From Stromatinia cepivora (taxonomy: Eukaryota > Ascomycota > Leotiomycetes > Helotiales > Sclerotiniaceae): a DNA stretch of 64,000 nt. The stretch lies in contig RCTD01000006.1 in the NCBI GenBank assembly GCA_014898415.1, forward strand, positions 1-64,000, read 5' to 3'. Both the position numbers and the translations under genes were made by a program. The notes below the pieces were generated by a model, which saw only the letters and a list, made by a program, of their open reading frames with translations, searched no databases and was not told where the DNA came from. Positions 60,781-64,000 of the stretch are shown piece by piece (the first letter of the stretch is position 1; each line of letters starts with the position of its first letter).

Positions 60781-61634
60781 ACTTTACAAAATATTTAAAA
60801 ATTTCAAAAATATATTTTAATGATATTAAGACTTTCGGTTGGTTTACCAAAAGGAATTTCTTATAAAAATGTTAAGTGAAATGGGTAGGTTTTAGTTGTT
60901 TTTGATGTAAAAATGGGCCCTGGGGTAATGGCTTAACTAGTACTGTATGTAGCGTATTGAAAATCGAGTCTCGATGTTGGGAATACGAGCTGTGAAGTAT
61001 GATTGGTGCATAGAAATTGAGCCTTGCCAAAAGTATCTCATGGTGAGAAAGTAAGGGATCATATACCATCGTTCTTGGAGGATTGATCGGATTAGTTACC
61101 GATGCCTACTGGCATGTCACTTGGGCCTCAGTACTTGCGAAGAACACTTTAGACGGGGTGAAAACATTTCTTGATGCTCTAAAAGTAAATCCAACATTCT
61201 GCCGTACTTTGGAATCCTTTACGTGAGAAATGGCTGTTTCTTTGAATGGAGTATGTGACTTCAGCTCTTGGAGTGGATTGGTATTTCACAATTTTATCTC
61301 AATAAGTAGAAAAACGGTTGAAATTTCTTCATTTCAACTTCAATTCAAGGCTATATTTTAAAGTCAAAGGTCTGGTTGTGAAATTGCGATTGAAGTTTGA
61401 TGTTTAGTTGGATAATGAGGACATTCTATGCAGGATTCCTTGAAGATATAGCATAACTGGTTGAATAGTAACGCAAATAAGTAATTCAACTTCAATATAA
61501 TTGTTGCCTCCGGTGTATAATATGTCTAAACGATACAAGCGAAATAAGTCTCTCTGAAAGTCGATTTGGCTCACTTAGTGAGCCATTTCGGTTATATCCT
61601 CAACTCCCAGCCACTGTTGTCACCAACCGTTCCT
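60781..61634. other. Spacer downstream of the caspase-like gene
   Basis: No gene is supported; it is the probable 3' untranslated region of the caspase-like gene plus AT-rich spacer. Confidence 0.5.
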
Positions 61635-63197
61635 CTAGGCTTTCCAATCAGCAGACTGACGTCTCTTCAATCTCTTCTCACGGGGTGTAGATAGAAAGTT
61701 AGAAGTCGCATCGACAGTTATCGAATCATGAATCGTTCCATCCTCTCTCTTCCTCTTTTTGGGCAAATCCGAAACTTCATCCGTTCCACTTCTCCCGCCT
61801 ATATCAAGCCCAATTTCCGGCGCGGGACTTAGAAGTAGACTGGGTGTACCAATATTGCTTTCTTCGGATGATATTGAGGATTCTTGTCGCACAGTAGGTG
61901 CGATGGGTGTGACGGGTGAAAATTCTACAACATCCACGCTTGAGATCGAGTCTCTATGTCGTTTCTTTGTGTGGTTTCGCCAATGGCTTACGACATCCCA
62001 CAATTTTTTCTTCGTTGAACTGGAAGTATTTATACCCTCCCACAGAACTGTGGATGCTACGAAATCTCTTTCACTAATGAGTTTGGAGATGGCTTTCGCG
62101 AACTCTCTGACCATCTTTTTGCTGATTTTTCCGTTGAAGACGAACCTGAGATTGATCGTTTCCGTTATCTCATCCCTAATCTCCATGCTATTTTCTTCTG
62201 TGGTCCCTGACTTTGATTGTTGATCTAATGGGACAAGGACAATCTTTCTCAAAGAGCCAATCGGGCCTCGTTCTGTTAATCTTGGGGCCTGGGGTCGGGG
62301 AAAGTTTGGTGCTTGACGGATCTTTCTCAGCAGCTCGTGTGTACTAAAACTTCTCCCTGGCTTAGAACGGACCATCTCCTTCAAAGCCCAGATCAGTGCA
62401 GCTGTGAATGAACCTGGTCCTGGCTTTTTGGTGGTAGATCTTTGCGAAGTAGCAGCCATGTATTCAAATGCTCTTCTGGTGAAGTCTGAGCCACGAACAC
62501 CACGATCCATTTCACCGGCATTGCAACAATCAAATATTACTAAAACATCACTTTGAGTGTTTTGGATATTGTGCTCGGCAGAGCTCCAGACAATCTCGTG
62601 TAGTTCATTGTCTTCATCCGGGATAGTCGTTGATCTGTTCGTGCGTTTAGCAATGTTCTTCACTTAGGCAAGTTTTCTATTTCTTACCCAGTTAAAGCTA
62701 ATCCATCTTCACCATCTATAAGCTTACCATGCCCGGCATAGTACACTATCAGAAGAGAATTTGGGCCGTCATGGCTATGAACGAACTCGGCAAGAAATAG
62801 GTTTATCTGTGTCTGCGGGTGCTTCTTCGGGTCCTGCTTCAAAACCTTTTGTGTTGTTTGGTACTTAAAAGTATTTCGAAAGACCTTCTCGAGATCGTCA
62901 ACCTGTTGATGTTAGCCCCTATTAAGGTGCAAACTTCCTCCAAAAATTCATTACCTCTTGCTGCACATGGAGATCATCATCGTCTCGATGCCATGATAAC
63001 AAAAGAACATATGCTTCACGGTACGCTAGAGAAGCATTTTTTGCACTTATCTGCTCATCCCAGATGGCTTTTAGTTTGGAATCTTCCGAGGCCTCTTTGT
63101 CCTGGTAGTCTTTCTTCGGGATGACAATTGCAGACTGTGTAGTTTTTATATTGTCAAGGACAGTCTTCGGTGTAGAATTAGTCTTATTGAAGGCCAT
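61635..63197 (-). CDS. Caspase-fold (peptidase C14-like) protein with nuclear localisation signals
   Basis: Three exons (63197-62955, 62902-62688, 62634-61635) join in frame to about 485 residues. The third-exon junction removes stop codons that would otherwise suggest decay: the 53-base intron has GTAAGA, a CTAAAC branch point and an ACAG acceptor. The caspase-fold domain spans about residues 25-260. The catalytic histidine is in LLIVYYAGHGKLIDGEDGLA and the catalytic cysteine in DVLVIFDCCNAGEMDRG, followed by AATSQ and SFTAALIWALKEM. After residue 260 comes a middle segment of predicted helices, then a serine-rich region with PKKRKRED and REKRLKRRQ, two basic clusters typical of nuclear import. 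No NACHT, ankyrin or HET domain is attached, unlike many fungal caspase-like proteins. Classical metacaspase acidic-pocket motifs were not verified. Its role in cell death is inference only. Confidence 0.85.
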
Positions 63198-63658
63198 TTC
63201 AAAGTTTAGATGGTCTCAGGGTCTGAATGCAGTTGAGTAGCTTCGTGTGGTAGAATCTTTTTGGTTGGAGTGCAGAGAGCGGCGGGGTTCTTAATCAATG
63301 CCACTTATAGTAGCGTCCTGGTCAATTGTGCCAAAAGCTGGATCAGGATAAAGCATACAAATAATGAGGCAGAATGTGGCTGTGTACGCCAAAGATAAGC
63401 ACCACTGTGCATCCCTCGTTCTTTTGGCTGATTTCACCGGTGAACCCAATGGGCTTAAGTATGTAGCCGCGTGTAACCCAAGCAATAGTTGCAGGGTCAC
63501 ACCAAATAGAGGCTCTGCAAAGTCATAAAAAGGTCGATTTAAAGATCCCCTCTCAAGGCTCTATTGCGGGCAAATTCGTTTCTCTTCAAATCAAACCTTC
63601 GCACGTAGTATTGAGAGCACTTACATACCACCCACCAAAGATAAATCTGCCTTGCACA
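63198..63658. promoter_or_regulatory. Divergent promoter region between caspase-like gene and unknown gene
   Basis: A 461-base spacer between two oppositely directed start codons. No defined element can be named. Confidence 0.4.
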
Positions 63659-64000
63659 ATGTCAGAAATACTGTCAAATGATACAGACATTATTGTAAGT
63701 GCACATATTACACGAGAGGTTTGCTAGGCTTCTTACTGATTTTTGAAAGAGACCACAAACGCCTGAAGACCGCTCAATTTATACGGGGTCTGGAAACCCC
63801 TCTGAAGTAAGTATTATTTGGATGTCATTGTGGAAGAATGATTTTAATTCCCAAACTAGTCAATTGCATTGTTCGATGTAGGAGATAGTGCTTGGTTGAG
63901 CATCCCAAGGAAAGGCAACTTCGAATTCATAATCACCGAGAGAAAGCAAGAGAAAGGAAAGTTCATGTATCAGGTCAAGGATCCCAAAAGCGGGGTACTG
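63659..64000 (+). CDS. 5' part of an unknown gene running off the window
   Basis: ATG 63659 opens a 12-codon exon (63659-63694), followed by introns 63695-63749 and 63807-63859 with consensus GTAAGT donors and AG acceptors. Exons 63750-63806 and 63860-64000 continue the same frame to the window end with no stop. The product begins with an acidic, disordered leader (PQTPEDRSIYTGSGNPSE), then a beta-rich stretch with FDVGDSAWLSI and FEFIITERKQEKGKFMYQVK, which resembles the beginning of a small SH3- or Tudor-like barrel (GD-x-W and turn motifs). That resemblance is only a shape impression. It is arranged head-to-head with the caspase-like gene. The exons are too short to be seen as single open frames. 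Confidence 0.65.

Noticed and set aside
60221..60850. Long open frames across the CATACTC and TATG arrays on both strands
   Set aside because: They arise from the repeat unit lengths and encode only monotonous repeats.
62635..62690. Apparent frameshift and stop codons inside the caspase-like gene
   Set aside because: A 53-base intron with GTAAGA donor, CTAAAC branch point and ACAG acceptor removes them and keeps the frame, so the gene is intact.

Overview
The window looks like nuclear DNA of a filamentous ascomycete, most likely a leotiomycete of the Botrytis/Sclerotinia kind. That placement is inferred from the gene content, from short introns of about 45-75 bases with GT...AG ends and CTAAC-like branch points, and from AT-rich repeats carrying C-to-T and G-to-A changes typical of repeat-induced point mutation (RIP). 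No rRNA, convincing tRNA, CRISPR array or bacterial-style operon was seen. All coordinates for spliced genes span from start codon to stop codon, with introns stated in the text.

Left part (1-16.6 kb): remnants of a fungal transcription-factor domain (340-790), a decayed adenosine deaminase-like (ADGF) gene with several independent lesions (2301-4780), an intact MFS monocarboxylate-type transporter (7174-8664), a large Ppo-type fatty acid oxygenase with a peroxidase-like dioxygenase domain and a P450 domain (10354-14647), and a 784-bp fold-back element with TA target duplication (15461-16244).

Middle part (16.6-39 kb): a membrane acyltransferase (16657-18162), a long stretch with few genes, succinate dehydrogenase subunit C (24463-25164), a secreted-type GH1 beta-glucosidase whose signal peptide looks garbled by two compensating indels (26251-28339), the QTRT2 subunit of tRNA-guanine transglycosylase (28727-30198), a divergent LCCL-domain membrane protein (30813-32756), a small spliced gene (32810-33199), and a tandem array of three rapidly diverging paralogues of a family I do not recognise (33720-37409). 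The three share one intron position, and the middle copy has no ATG.

Repeat island (39.2-47.3 kb): a 282-bp solo LTR inside 87-bp direct repeats, then a complete but RIP-destroyed Ty3/Gypsy retrotransposon (40245-47282, minus orientation, ATTTT target duplication, identifiable reverse transcriptase, RNase H and integrase). RIP is heavy inside the element and fades toward the outer ends of both LTRs.

Right part (47.3-64 kb): the large subunit of chromatin assembly factor 1 (47883-50044), a conserved low-complexity fungal protein (51516-52652), almost 9 kb of gene-poor DNA with minisatellites and two small inverted-repeat elements, and finally a caspase-fold protease-like gene with nuclear localisation signals (61635-63197), divergently placed against the first exons of an unknown gene that runs off the window (63659-64000).

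The housekeeping genes (sdhC, QTRT2, CAF-1, LCCL, transporter) are unrelated in pathway. The most promising material for new biology is the three-paralogue array, the caspase-like gene with its divergent partner, and the RIP gradient in the retrotransposon LTRs.
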